DNA from: Oncomelania hupensis | Lineage: Eukaryota; Mollusca; Gastropoda; Littorinimorpha; Pomatiopsidae | DNA length: 64,000 nucleotides | Assembly: GCA_036898135.1 (NCBI GenBank) | Contig: CM072515.1 | Coordinates: 17,820,937 to 17,884,936 of the forward strand | Direction of reading: 5' to 3' | Shown: piece by piece, positions 10,639-22,800 of the stretch | Position numbering within the stretch: the stretch's first letter is position 1 | Layout: each line of letters opens with the position of its first letter | Position numbers and translations under genes: made by a program | Notes under the pieces: model-generated | Databases searched by the model: none | Told to the model about the DNA's origin: nothing | The model's input: the letters and a program-made list of their open reading frames with translations, nothing else

Positions 10639-11010
10639 GCTATCCTATCCTATCCTATCCTATCCCGTAACCTGGGGCACCACAGATGATCGTTTAACGA
10701 GCGTACTCCATCATTCTCTGTCCTCAGCAATCCTCATGGCTTCGCTCAGTGTCAAGCCTGTCCATTCTCGAATGTTGTCCTCCAGCCTTTTTTCTTTTTC
10801 TCTTTTTCTGCTTCCTTGCACCGTGCCTTGCAGGATGATCTTTGCAAGGCCCGATGCTCTGGTGACGTGGACATACCGTCGGAGTTAACGTTTCTTCACA
10901 ACTGTGAGCATGTCATCGTGTTCTCCAATGGCTTGTGATGGTCTGTCGGATTTCGTCATTGGTGATGTGCTGGGCATAGGAAATGCAAAGGAGGCTTCTG
11001 GAGTATTAAT
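10639..11010 (-). mobile_element. RTE LINE 3' fragment, 5'-truncated
   Basis: The left edge holds an (ATCCT)n run, complement of the family's (AGGAT)n tail. Next, on the minus strand, comes the ORF2 C-terminus with the same blocks as the 967 copy (REWTGLTLSEAM, GLAKIILQGT, a YGH-related motif, then a 5' break near 11010). Frameshifts are present, for example near 10890. No clear target duplication was seen. Confidence 0.85.
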
Positions 11011-11241
11011 TGTCAATGTCTAGCAATATAATTGCACGTTTACACTTTATTGGATTATGTAGTAGGGGTACTATCCCTTAATTACGATCGTGGTGTATTT
11101 AAAACAAAGAATCATTACTAGATGAACACAATTTATTGGGAATGCCTGAAAACTGTATTATAAACGTATAAATATATTTGAAATAATAAACTCACAAACA
11201 TCTTATTGTAATGCGCAATTAGTAATGAAGATAATATTTAT
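11011..11241. other. No recognised feature
   Basis: AT-rich flank of the solo LTR. Confidence 0.4.
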
Positions 11242-11803
11242 GCTATTGTTACGCGGTTATTTATCAATAGCTGATTCAGCCCCGATGTTTGAATCTTGGT
11301 ACGTTTATTGATTTGTACCTGTTCACTCAGCAACAAGGCAGGAATCATCGTATAAAGTTTTCCAACTTTATTCAGCAAACATCAACAACTGCATACAAGA
11401 TCACTTTCCGAAAATCACTACAAAGATAATCAAAAATCCTCACTTCAAGCAGGTAGTGCATTACTTACTCTGCAATCGAGAAAAAATTCGAACATTCCAG
11501 CATGACGCTATAACACCCAATCAAACTACAACTCGTCACCGGAACTATACACTGCCTTACGTCACATAATGTTTACATGACTCGACCAGCTTAAACTCGT
11601 AAAGTCTAGAAGCTTCGATCGAAAAAAATTAGTAATTCCAGAAAATTCTCAACAATATCGACCGACGAAAATTATCAACATTATACAAAGCTTCTTTTAG
11701 CAACAGAGCAAAATCAAATCAAAGGTAAATACACTCTATCATTGCATACTTTACAAAACAAAATGATCGGATCTATCGTGCACGTCCCAATCGTATCAGC
11801 TAT
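11242..11803 (-). mobile_element. Solo LTR 1 with 5-bp target duplication
   Basis: A 552-bp unit (11247-11798) starts TGTTAC and ends GTATCA, and is flanked by GCTAT at 11242-11246 and 11799-11803. It is homologous along its length to the solo LTR at 38101-38701 (shared GATTCAGCCCC, TTTATTCAGCA.ACATCAACA.CTGCATACAA and ATTATCAAC.TTATACAAAGC). On the minus strand GAATAAAG (complement of 11366-11373) marks a likely polyadenylation signal, giving orientation. No gag-pol interior is attached, so it arose by LTR-LTR recombination or is a remnant. The element class (Gypsy, BEL or Copia) cannot be told from an LTR alone. Confidence 0.85.
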
Positions 11804-12336
11804 GTAAGATTATCAGTGAGACCCAGTACTGACTCATAATATTTTAACGAAACACTCGCTATATATAACATTTATATCCATATATCATGCGATATCTGAA
11901 TCTGCTGGTGATTTTGCTCCTAGTATTAATGACAATTGAAAGCTGTCCGATCTACGTGTAGCTGACGGAATGCTTGTTTTTGATTATTTTTTAATTTTGT
12001 ATTTGTTTGATATTTTTTGTTTAAAAAAAACTAAAGGCGAAAAATATAGAAAAAACATTAATCCAGTAACCTTGACCACATTCACAATGTTGAAGCCACT
12101 ACATTTGTTCTATTATGTAGAAGAAGGTAGTCTATTTTGATGAACATTTCTGTGATATTTTGTGTGTAATAATATAAGCCGACAGCGTATTCAAGAGTTA
12201 AGCTTCAGAAGCTCATGATATTATTATGTAACAGTACGTGGTAAGTTTTGATGAAAATGAAAACAGTGGATAATTTACGTATTATATACTGTTTTCATTT
12301 ACATTGCCACAGAACTTCTGAATGTTATTATACATA
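11804..12336. other. No recognised feature
   Basis: AT-rich DNA with short A and T tracts. Confidence 0.45.
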
Positions 12337-13035
12337 CTCCCCCGTAGGGATGCCGGGTGTTTCAGTATAAATAGTATCCCCATTTTCTGGAAATTTAGTG
12401 CTTTAAATTCCCACTGTCGCTTTCTTTCTCCTTTGTTCTTTCTCATTCCTACTCTGTTCTATCAATCTACTATACTGTCTTCTTGGTCCTGATTTGGCTC
12501 GGAAGAGTCCGCTGGACCTAAAGCAATAACCATGTAATGTAATGTAATGTATACTGTCTTCTTCTTCGCTAGACCAGTCACCTACCTTTTTTCTTGAAAA
12601 CTCTTCCGAGACAAAACTCCCCATTTGTGTGTGAGGTCTGTGGGATCAGTTTGTGTATGTAGGACGCTTTCTGCCAAATAGTCACTGTGGCTTCCTATGA
12701 TGTTATTATTTGGCAATGTAGGCATTTTATATGTATCATTATGTGTTTTGTTGATATTTTATAATGATGTTTATATTCTATTTTGTTTTTGTAAACGGGG
12801 ATTCGATAAATTAGAGTATAGCTTCAGCGTCCCCTGCGTGGGATGTCTTTATTATATATAAAGTGATCCGGCTGGTGGAGTGCCTTCAGTTTTACCACTA
12901 GGGTTGTTTCGGCAGATCTTTTATGCGGATCAGGGGCGAGTCCTCTTTCAGCGAAGTTGTGGTCTTGATTTTGTGGTTCTGATTCGGCTCTTTGCAGTCC
13001 GCTGGACCCTGTAAGCAATGAATAACTAACTAACT
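12337..13035 (+). mobile_element. R1 retroposon copy B, short form, carrying a nested insertion
   Basis: The copy begins CTCCCCCGTAGGGATGCCGG, the same 5' start as copy C, and runs to GTCCGCTGGACC followed by TGTAAGCAATGAATAACTAA, a tail of AACT-like units. It matches copies A, C, D and E through the body. A 65-bp piece of the same family plus a 14-bp target duplication interrupts it at 12485-12563. No convincing target duplication was found for copy B itself, which suggests that it is older than A, C and D. Confidence 0.85.
12471..12563 (+). mobile_element. 65-bp minimal R1 insertion nested in copy B
   Basis: TATACTGTCTTCTT occurs at 12471-12484 and again at 12550-12563. Between them lie 65 bp: GGTCCTGATTTGGCTCGGAA, then GAGTCCGCTGGACCTAAAGC, AATAACC and three TGTAATG-type tail units. 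This is only the last ~45 bp of the R1 3' end plus its tail. Copies A and C lack it at this position and read straight through, so the empty site is known. It shows that the conserved 3' end with its tail is a retroposition unit. Confidence 0.9.
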
Positions 13036-13346
13036 AATAACATCGGGTCCGGATTGATGAGATCAGATTCGATCAGATTTAATGTATGTATATGATTCGT
13101 TGTGATTTGTAATTGTTGTTCGGTTTGATGGTTTTCCCTTTTAATTAATTAATGTATCTATTAATTATTTATTAATTTTCCCCCTGCACATGATGGGCAG
13201 ATAAACAGTTTGATTGATAAAGTTTTTTCGGGTTTTCTTGTTCATTGCTCAAGCTGGTATAAATCAGTGAAATCTCTTACACATTCCTAACAACAGCAGT
13301 CGGAAAAGAAGTAAAGCCAGTTCCTTTTTAACGGCAGTAGTTTTAC
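13036..13346. other. No recognised feature
   Basis: AT-rich with TTAATTAAT repeats near 13140-13180. Confidence 0.45.
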
Positions 13347-13428
<82 letters not shown>

Positions 13429-13464
13429 TAACTTTTATAATAATTATAAAAAAAATAATAATAA

Positions 13465-13542
<78 letters not shown>
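13347..13542. repeat. (AAT)n ... (ATT)n inverted microsatellite pair
   Basis: About 27 AAT units (13347-13429) and about 25 ATT units (13466-13542) flank a 36-bp AT-rich spacer. The arms are complementary, so the region could form a hairpin of about 75 bp per arm. Confidence 0.95.
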
Positions 13543-13944
13543 CCCAATAATAAATATATAACTACATCAACAATATATTTTTAACCTGCACTTTCTCGGT
13601 AAATTTTCTAGGTCAACAAGATATAAGCGGTCTCCGAAAAAATGTTTTGTTTAAGTTAACCCTCTTTTATTTATACAGCCTCCAATGTATTAGAAGCATG
13701 ATAATGTGCATTATTACCACAGGTATTTTGATTAATAGTAGGCTCTTTGGTTTGCGTAGATAGATTACGGTAATTATGATTGTCAAAACCTGACTTCTCT
13801 CTTGTTTTATACAAGAAGGGGCTTAACATTTCTCCAAAATATTTTCAAATAATTGTGGGTTTGCTCTTTCTATTTATAAATTTATTTTTTGTGATTTCTA
13901 GACTTATTAGAAAATACTTTAAAATAGTTGGGAATTGGAACGAG
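13543..13944. other. No recognised feature
   Basis: AT-rich anonymous DNA leading into the R2 block. Confidence 0.4.
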
Positions 13945-14394
13945 CCAAAAGCGGCAAGTCTGACGCTATATCTTGAGAACCACTGAACGAATTTTGACCA
14001 AACGTCATAGAAATATTACCTAGGTTAGTGGCCTGCCTCCTGTGCCATCATATTTGCTCTACCGCAAAGGTCACAGTTATTGGTGTCATTTTGCTGCTAT
14101 TTTGTCATTTTGTTCAATATCTTTTTTTTTAAAGTACAACGGCTGAAGCGACTTCTGTGAGTTTTGGTATATAGGTGCTTAAAATCATGGACCATCTGTA
14201 AGTAGCAGTCAAGGTGTTGGTGAGTGGGTCGGTACGTAGCTCCGAATATCACTTTTTTGTTTTGTTCAAAACACTTTTGGTCTTATCTGAAAGGATAATT
14301 GAAATGAAATTCACCGTTTTACTCTGTGGATACTTTACCTACTGCTATGCATGTTGTTAGATCATTCGTACGTGTTCTTTCTCAAAGGCCAAGG

Positions 14395-15520
14395 CCATTG
14401 CAGTGTTCCCTCCACACACAAAAAATGAGAGTCCTTGGGACTCCCAGGTATAAAATTTTAAGAGTCCTTGTGCAAATTTTGAGAGTCCCCAAATCGGTGG
14501 ATGAACGGGTTTTGGGCCCAGTCAACCAAGTCAGAAGTGACATGATCGTGTATGATAGAATCACAAAAATGGATTAACGAAGATTTCTTTTGTTCAGTGA
14601 ATGTATTCACACTTATCTGCTATCCTATGCACCAACGGGAATCCCCTCAATGAAACATACTTCCGTTTTTTTTCTCCGCGTGTTTTAGTGAGTTATTTCC
14701 AAATATTCAAGAATAATAACATGTGTCACTGGCCACCTGTATCGTACCCTCACATATTTTTTTTTTTGCTGCAGTTTATTATCCCTTTCTATCGCCAGTG
14801 GCGCGCCTAAACCCTACCTACCTAACATTATTTGTGAATTTAAGTTAGTCCCGCCTTAACCCACTTGGCCACAACGGTCGCCTAACATTGTCAGTTACTT
14901 CGTGTTTTGTGAAGGTTTGCGACGGCGAAGCTATGGAAAACTACAAGAGTCTTCAGGTCCTGTTTCACTTTCTGTCGACGCACCTCCGAAGTCGCCACAA
15001 ATACAGGCCTCTACGATTGTTTTTTGCATCCTTTCACTGAGCATGTACTTCCTCCACCGTTTTTATACTTATCCCACTCGTTTTCTGGCTCTAACAATCG
15101 TCGTTTTCGGCAATTTGCCATTTAAAAGTCACGCATCAAGCTTTGATAACAGCAAAACAAGCTAGACCGGAACTTGGTTTCATGCTAACCTCGTTTTAAT
15201 TTATAATGGCGATACCCACGAGTTTTTATGAGAGGTGCCGGAAAGTTGTGAATTGCTTGGAGGAAGTTTACAATGCTCGCGCATGCAATTTTTAAGGACG
15301 ACAGCTCCAGACACAATCTTTAATCGTCTGCAATGGCAGTCTCAGTTGGGTTCTGATTCTGATTATGCCGTGAATTAGTTCGCCACTCGTTGGTCGTATT
15401 TATGACTTCAGCGATTCCAAAAAAATGTGTGCGTCCACACATGCAAATTTTCCTGCGTCATTTTTCATATTTTGTGCGTAATTGACGCACTACTGTGCGT
15501 AATCGGGAACACTGCCATTG
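14395..15520. mobile_element. hAT-like non-autonomous DNA transposon, 6-bp target duplication
   Basis: The element 14401-15514 (1,114 bp) begins CAGTGTTCCC and ends with its exact complement GGGAACACTG. CCATTG flanks both ends (14395-14400, 15515-15520). CAGTG-type termini are typical of the hAT superfamily; hAT usually makes 8-bp duplications, but 5- and 6-bp variants are recognised as I recall. It sits inside an R2 unit whose sequence continues across the junction. I see no transposase frame, so it would depend on an enzyme encoded elsewhere. Confidence 0.8.
14838..14882 (-). other. tRNA-like A-box fragment (SINE head remnant)
   Basis: On the minus strand a TGGCCAAGTGGGTTAAGGCG segment resembles the D-arm and A box of Leu/Ser tRNAs (A box complement at 14861-14871). 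No B box follows, so this is a decayed SINE head or chance. It lies inside the 14401-15514 element. Confidence 0.4.
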
Positions 15521-15804
15521 TGCTTCACCATTTTCTAAACATATTTTGCGCTGTATCTAAAACATGGTCTGAGATGATTTTTATTAGATTTTGCTTGCAG
15601 ATAGTTCAGATCGTGGCCTATCATTCCATATTTTCCGTTTCCTTCGTTGATATAAAACCCAGTCACAATATTACCAAGAAAATTAACACTTTTGAAAATG
15701 CTTATTTTATCGGCCATGTATGTGAGTGTCTGGAAATATATTTGAATGGCTTGCCATCGTTTTGTTTCTTTTATTTGGGTGTGTAGTTTTAGGCTAAGTT
15801 CAAT

Positions 15805-15870
15805 TGAATACAGAATACAGAAAACAGAATCTTTATTGTCCCCACAAACACCTGCAAGGAAACTCTTAGT
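15805..15870 (-). mobile_element. Retroposon 3' end remnant
   Basis: On the minus strand a GACAATAAAGATTCTG segment passes into TTCTGTATTCTG tail units. It resembles the modules at 4136 and 29838 but is more diverged. Confidence 0.45.
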
Positions 15871-16351
15871 GCAGTGTCCATCTGCATATAAAATCTAATG
15901 CAATAAAACCGTAACAACACTAAACTGAAATTGGGGCATTGAACAGCCTCTTCCTCAAATCTCCTGTTTCGTTAGTTTCAACATTCAAGACATTCTTCTC
16001 TACACAAACATAATTCTTGTCCTTTTCTGTGATTACCGCTTTGTAAATAATTTTCTTTATGTTTTGAGTGTACGTTTCCACAGAAATTACCGGTAAGAGT
16101 TTCTGTTACAGGTAGTTTCGGTTAGCATTGTCTAAATTTATTTTATTTCTTTCCCGTTTCATTTTCTGAATTTCTACTGATAGTGGCAGTCAGAAGAAGA
16201 ATCGTGCGTCATATATTGAAACAGGTTTGCCTGCCAGCAAAAGAAAACTTCTGTTTGCCAGTATTGTATTTTTAACATTATGTGGTGGCAGTGTTATTAT
16301 GTTAGCTTCTGCGTTTGTTACAAGTTTGACAATCGATTGAGCGATTGATTG

Positions 16352-16354
<3 letters not shown>
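15871..16354. other. No recognised feature
   Basis: Anonymous DNA. Confidence 0.4.
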
Positions 16355-16382
<28 letters not shown>

Positions 16383-16384
16383 GC
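16355..16384. repeat. (GACA)n microsatellite
   Basis: About six GACA units after a short GA run. Confidence 0.9.
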
Positions 16385-16766
16385 AAGCATATAAGTGGCA
16401 GGGGGTGGATTTTTTGGCTTTGCGGAATGAATAATGGCTCAGCAAATGTGTATTTTGTAGATCAATGACGTGACTTTGGTTAAAAGACAGTCACTAGTTT
16501 AAAGTGACAGGGGGAATGAAGGGGGACGAACGTGAGTTGGGGAGGGGGAGAGGGTAGAAATATTGTTGTAACCGAAATAGAGTTAGGGGTTTACCTGAAG
16601 TTTCAAGAGTATAGAAAAGTTCTATAATGTCTTTGCATTTTGTTTGAACTTAAGTTGCAATAAATCTTAAACTCAAAACATTTCCTAACGGGAGGGGATT
16701 AGAGGGTGGGAGAAGTTAAATTTCGTCTAACATGAGGTCAATCCATACTACCTGTTTATTATTCTT
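16385..16766. other. No recognised feature
   Basis: Anonymous DNA with purine-rich patches. Confidence 0.4.
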
Positions 16767-17307
16767 TCCTATCATATCCTATCCCGTAACTTGAAAGTCG
16801 TTGGGGCATCACAGATGATCGTTTAACCAGTGTACTCCATCTTTCTCTGTCCTCAGCAACCCTCACTTCGCTTAGTGTCAAGCCAGTCCATTCTCGAATG
16901 TTGTCTTCCCACCTCTTTTTCTGTCTCCCTCCACTCACCGTGCCTTGCGGAATGGTCTTTGCAAGGCCTGATGCTTTGTATACTTCGTTGCAAGTCTACT
17001 GTGAGGGGCCTTGTTTCACAAGAGTATAGGAAGATGGAGATGACAAGGGAGCGCAGAAACCTTATCTTGGAGTGTAGACTGATGGTCCTGTCTTTCCAAA
17101 TAGGCTTCAACCTTGTCAGGGCAGCAGTTCTTTGGGCTATCCTGGAGAGGACTTCCTGTCGGGACCCATTGTCTGATACAATATCTCCTAAATATTTGAA
17201 GCTATGCACTGTGTTGAGGGATTGGCCTTAAACTTTGATGTCCGTGTTGTTGCCTTTGATGTTGTTGGTCATCATTTTGGTCTTCTTTGCACTTATTTCC
17301 ATTCCAG
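16767..17307 (-). mobile_element. RTE LINE 3' part with internal deletion
   Basis: The left edge carries TATCATATCCTATCCCGTAA, complement of the GGATA tail. On the minus strand, reading from 17307, the frame shows EISAKKTKMMTNN, INTVHSFKYLGDIVSDNGS, RIAQRTAALTRLKPIWKDR and SLVISIFLYSCET, then jumps to the very C-terminus (GLAKTI, REWTGLT) near 16980. About 150 bp of the family sequence are missing there. A 118-codon open stretch (16853-17209) spans the junction but shifts frame after it. Confidence 0.88.
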
Positions 17308-18657
17308 AGGCTGTGAATTAAAGGATGTTAATTAAAGGAAATTGGACTGTGTTCAGCGCCCCGAGCACCAATGTTAGCGGTTATTTGAAAACACATTTTG
17401 GGTTTTGACTGAGCAGCGATTGAAAGGATAATGGTGACGCTGCCAGGCATTGCGTGTGCGGTTCCACAGCATGTCTGTCCAAAGGGGGACAATTAGTGGG
17501 TTACAGATAAACATCGGTCCCTCTAGGTCGTTGGAGCACACGGCAGGAAAATTGCCGTTCGCCACACTGATCCGGAAAGTACAACGGACATCACGAACTG
17601 GCGATACTGTCAGAGTGCGAGAGAGGAACAAAAGAACCGATGGCGAAAGTTAGTCAGTATTCGTCGTTTAAGCGGAGTAGATTAAAATGTGAACTTAATT
17701 TGATGAAAATAAATGGTTTCCCCCAACAAAAAATCTCGCAGTTTCGCTGAAATAAATAATAATTTTAACGGCTTTTGTGACACGAAGAAGGGAAAGGAAA
17801 CGAACAACAAAATAATTCTTTTGCCGGCAGACATTATGAGCGCCAGATCATGTACTCCTTGAAAACTGACACCAAACCCCATATGAGCGTTCCTAATTGC
17901 CATAACCTTTTGTGCACGAGGCCAGGGGAAATTCACTTTATCTTTATTTTACAAGAAAAATGAGGCGGAAGAAGAATAAGGGGAGGAGAGAATGGGGGTA
18001 GGGAGGGAGGAAGATGAAAAGTCAGCAGCAGCAAGATTCAAGGGTTAAAGTTTAATCAGACTCTCATCCCAAGGGGCTTTTTAACCGCAGCAGCAGCAGA
18101 AGAAGAAGAAAAAGGAGGAGGAGGAGAAAGGGGTATTACAAACAGGAAGAACAAAGACGTGGAGATAAAGCAGATGCTGGCAATGAATGGGGAGGGTGGA
18201 GGTATGGTCTGACTGAATAAAGAATTAGGAAGGGGTATTCCGATCGTGTGGTCGATTGTCAGGGAAAACAGGGGACATTGATTGTTTTTTTCGCCGTGTT
18301 GTCGATTTTGGTCTGGGCCAGGCAATCTTTTTCTGACCTCGGACTTTCTTTTTTTTTTTTTGGCCGAAGGAAGCAGCGAAGAACGTATCGAATTCTCCAT
18401 GCTTACAACTAATCTGCTCACTTTGGCGGATTGTTTGAATTGACCTAATTATTTGTCGCGCCTAAACTTTAAATTAATTTTATATTTAAACTGAAGAACC
18501 TTTGTTACTGAAACAGGGCTGTATTAAACTAATAATACCTTGTAGGAGAGACTCTTAAGAGTATGTGAATATAAATTACTGACGGAGAGTATAATTATGG
18601 ATGGACACCGCCCTAACAAGCCTGGTCCTGTAAACAAAATGGGGGTCTTTAACGCCT
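17308..18657. other. No recognised feature
   Basis: Includes a purine-rich tract at about 17960-18130 and a T11 run near 18350. No gene is recognised. Confidence 0.45.

Positions 18658-19165
<508 letters not shown>

Positions 19166-19192
<27 letters not shown>
19166..19192. repeat. (GT)n microsatellite
   Basis: About 13 GT units in a wider GT-rich patch (19100-19192). Confidence 0.9.
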
Positions 19193-19346
19193 AACAAGCT
19201 AGTTGGGTTTGGGAAAAAAAAACAATGCAGCAAACCCGCTCCCACCGTTTCTATGGACTGGTTACGGGAAATATTGTAAGCGGAGACGTTCTTGCTGAGA
19301 GGAATGTTGTTGGTGTGCAAAAGTATAGTTGAAGACGGATAAGAGA

Positions 19347-19348
<2 letters not shown>

Positions 19349-19392
<44 letters not shown>

Positions 19393-19430
19393 GAGAGACA
19401 GACAGACTGTCTAGACAGACAGACAGAAGT
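19349..19430. repeat. (GA)n-(GACA)n microsatellite
   Basis: A GA run of about 18 units followed by mixed GACA units. Confidence 0.95.
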
Positions 19431-19783
19431 TCGGAGGGTGGTTTGGGGTGTAGGGTGGAGATGAGCAGTAACAAAAAATCCAAGAGTGAGCGCAAGAACG
19501 GGGACATGGCATTTGGAGAGTTGGGGTTAATAACAAGAAAGAAATGTGATGTAAACGGAATATTTGATGCTGTTGCTATTTTAGTGGCGACCGATTTTTT
19601 TCCTCCAGCGGAGAAGGGATTTGCATTAATATGGATGTGTAGGGCAGATAGAATAAATGGGAGATTTAAAAAAGAAGTAATCGGAGAGAATGATGTACGG
19701 GTACTTGTTAGACATCAAGAGAAGAAGAGAGATAGATCTGGAGAGACAGACAGAGAAATTTACGCAATAACAACAATAATGAT
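19431..19783. other. Open frame of unknown meaning between two microsatellites
   Basis: A plus-strand frame stays open from the GA array (19329) through this stretch into the GAT array (to 19910), giving 193 codons. Only about 110 codons are non-repetitive. They have no recognised domain, and the frame is bounded by repeats that naturally lack stops. I do not call it a gene. Confidence 0.3.
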
Positions 19784-19786
19784 GCT

Positions 19787-19854
<68 letters not shown>

Positions 19855-19855
19855 C

Positions 19856-19893
<38 letters not shown>
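19784..19893. repeat. (CTG)n-(ATG)n compound microsatellite
   Basis: Five CTG units pass into about 30 ATG units with one ACG variant. Confidence 0.97.
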
Positions 19894-19897
<4 letters not shown>

Positions 19898-21170
19898 TCC
19901 CTCTAAGTAAATCAGTTCAAAGCCCAGAAATTATATTGGAGCTGTGCCCTTGGAGGTGAGGTGACATAATGAAATAAGATAAAATAAGATAACAATTTTA
20001 TTTAACAAGGGTAAAAGAGTAAGAACTGGGTGCGCTTTTTTGTTTTTGAAGTTAGTGACTACACTGCTGAGAACGTCTGGAGAGTTATTTTATAAAGTGG
20101 AACCTGAATATGACAGACTGGTTTTAAACAGACCAATTCTTGAAAATGGGATATTTAGTTTGGTAGAAAATCTGGCACTATAATAAGAGGTCATGGTCAA
20201 TTACATCATAATGCGCCGGAAAATGTGTCCTCATTAATATTATTAAGTCATTGTTCTATTATAGATGTAAGAGCTGTATGAAAAGAAATGCTTAGCTGTC
20301 ATGAGGCAAGCCATGAGAAAAGATAGGCTCTGCAAACCCATTCCTTTCTCATACAACCGAATGGTTTACTCGAAAAGTTTCACGAAAATTCGGATACCCT
20401 GAAGGTTTAGGAAAAACCCTGCACCACACAATCATACACTGATGAGGACCCTAGTATTGTAAGCGGCACAATAAATATTGAAAGGAAATTCATCACAGTA
20501 TCCCAGTTTTATGACATTCAAGTAGAGGGCAGCAATAGATCAGTGGCACAGGACAAAGGTATTGTTTTCGCTTTTGACTATTATATTTCCTGCCCACAAG
20601 AACGGAGACACCAAAACGCAAGGGCGTAACACAAGCACAGCTATCCCCATCTCCACCGAACACCACCTAAACTCAATAACAACAAATACCACATCACACC
20701 AGCTCCAAATAACACTAGCACAACCCCCCACCGACCATCACCACAATAACAGCAACAGCAACAATAACAACCACGACAATAAAAACAGCAACAAATATCA
20801 TACCAGCATCAATAAACTATTTTTTTTACTTCCTACATTCCATGAAATGATTGAATATGAAAAACTATTCCAAGCGGAATTGGAGAGAGGGGTTCTGAAC
20901 AATTTTCGTTGCATCAAAAGAGGCTTTTTTTCACCAAGGCGTTGGCTACGGCCTTTCATCAATTACTCAATATCTCGCTCAGCCTCGCTGTCTAAACCAA
21001 TTTGAAGATCCCTTTTACAGTTTCCACGTTTTTATTTTGCCATTTCTTTGTCGTGGGCATTATTTGAGAGCGATTTCCAGGCGTGTCTTGTATTCATTCG
21101 GGAAAATCTTGTCATGGGACTCGTGTTGTCATCTTCCGAGCTTGCTTTCTACTTTTCTTTCGCTTTGTGG
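19894..21170. other. No recognised feature
   Basis: A CA/AAC-rich stretch at 20690-20810 gives an Asn/His-rich reading that I regard as an artefact. The rest is anonymous. Confidence 0.45.
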
Positions 21171-21207
21171 TTGTTGTTGTTGTTGTTGTTGCTGTTGCTG
21201 TTGTTTT
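21171..21207. repeat. (GTT)n microsatellite
   Basis: About 11 GTT units with GCT interruptions. Confidence 0.9.
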
Positions 21208-21539
21208 GTTGAGGTTATTTGTGTTCTACTCTTAGGACAAGTTTGTAAGACTAGGCTTTAGATCCCAAGATCTTTATCCTGTTAAACGATCCAATGTTTT
21301 CTGACCTTGGATCTTCTCTCCGCCACTTTACGATTTTAGCCAGTGTCAGTATGGTCCGTATAAGTGACAGGTTGTTTGCTAATGAAATTGTGGGGTTCGT
21401 TTTTAATTGGCAGTAGATAATAAGTATATTTTCCCTTCCTTTTGTGTTTTGTTTGTTTGTTTGAAAAACCGACATCAAGACTTTAATAAAGAACAAGAAG
21501 AAGAAGAAGAACGTAACAACAACAAAAAAGTAAGAACAA
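21208..21539. other. No recognised feature
   Basis: Anonymous DNA ending in a short GAA run. Confidence 0.4.

Positions 21540-21608
<69 letters not shown>
21540..21608. repeat. (AAT)n microsatellite
   Basis: About 22 perfect units. Confidence 0.97.
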
Positions 21609-21609
<1 letters not shown>

Positions 21610-22383
21610 GATCTGGAGGAGAAGAAGAAGAGGAGAAGGAAGAAGAAGTTACACATTTAAAATCTCTTTACTAAGACAGGTCATTTCAATTGGCAATTAG
21701 CTTACGCATGATGCCTACTAACCGCCAGTAACCACACTTTACACCAAGACATGACGGCGACAGTATTAACTTGAAGTAATTTTGTTTTAATGTGATCGTC
21801 TTGTTTTCTTTTAGCCACAGGCCGGAAGGCTTGAATTTAAGACTGAACAGATTTAGTTCTCTGCAGCTGTTGCAGAATTGGCTGGAATCGTAAAATTATT
21901 GTTTTGTGTTCTCTGGCAATTTGCATGTAAGTAATCTCTGATGTCTTTTTGCAATGTCTGTCCGTGTGAGCGTGCGTCTACATTTGAAATGAGCATTTCC
22001 AAAACTGTTGAGACATGCTGCTGAACCAACTAGTGTCTGAAAAAACTCAGAATACGAGTGCACGTGTGTGTCAAACAGTGAATTACGATCTTCAGCTTGC
22101 AGTAGCCAGTAAATTCTTCCTGTCTGGAATATTTTTTATATTATTGAAACACAAACACCTCATGGATTGCTGTTTTCCTCTTCGAATGGCTTGCGGAGCA
22201 GGTCTTGTTTCAGTATGTTATTACCATAATATGAATTTATTTGATTAATTATACTGCGTCTTTCTCGACCTGTTTCATGAATGCTGCCCATATGAGTGTA
22301 TTCTAATGAATGTTTTGGTATGAAATGTATTTGTACGGCAATAACGTTCTTCGTATATAATGGGATCTTTTCTATACAAATGG

Positions 22384-22385
<2 letters not shown>
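21609..22385. other. No recognised feature
   Basis: Anonymous AT-rich DNA. Confidence 0.45.

Positions 22386-22464
<79 letters not shown>
22386..22464. repeat. (ATC)n microsatellite
   Basis: About 26 units without interruption. Confidence 0.97.
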
Positions 22465-22639
22465 CTACCAAATAAAGTCATTTTGTGTAGGACTAAACAG
22501 ACAGGACTCAGATGTCTTTGATAGTTAGTGTGTTGTGCTCGGTTCTTCCGAGTTATGCAGACCGAAACCAAGCCGATGCCAAAAGTCATATTAGCGGCTT
22601 GTGCAGATCTTTGTTCAGAGATGGAACATTTTCAGGGCA

Positions 22640-22640
<1 letters not shown>

Positions 22641-22722
<82 letters not shown>

Positions 22723-22732
22723 TTACTACTAC
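22641..22732. repeat. (ACT)n microsatellite
   Basis: About 30 ACT units with one ATT variant near the right end. Confidence 0.97.
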
Positions 22733-22739
22733 AATAAAT

Positions 22740-22759
22740 AAAAATAATAATAATATAAA

Positions 22760-22800
<41 letters not shown>

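Larger units (their letters stand above)
13945..15725 (+). repeat. R2 repeat block, interrupted by a DNA transposon
   Basis: The parts 13945-14400 and 15521-15725 belong to one repeat family, also seen at 60741-60960 (+) and 63085-63530 (-). Shared motifs are ATATCTTGAGAACCACTGAACG, split here as ATATCTTGAGAACC and ACTGAACG; TTTTGACCAAAC; ACCTAGGTTAGTGGCCTGC; TTTGCT...GCAAAGGTCA; and GCTGTATCTAAAA...TTTTGCTTGCAGA. The block appears to consist of related sub-units of roughly 150-180 bp. Removing 14401-15514 and one CCATTG restores continuous homology to 60890-60950. No coding role is supported. Confidence 0.7.

Noticed and set aside
19329..19910. A 193-codon gene between GA and ATG arrays
   Set aside because: Nearly half of the frame is microsatellite; the remainder has no codon bias or domain.
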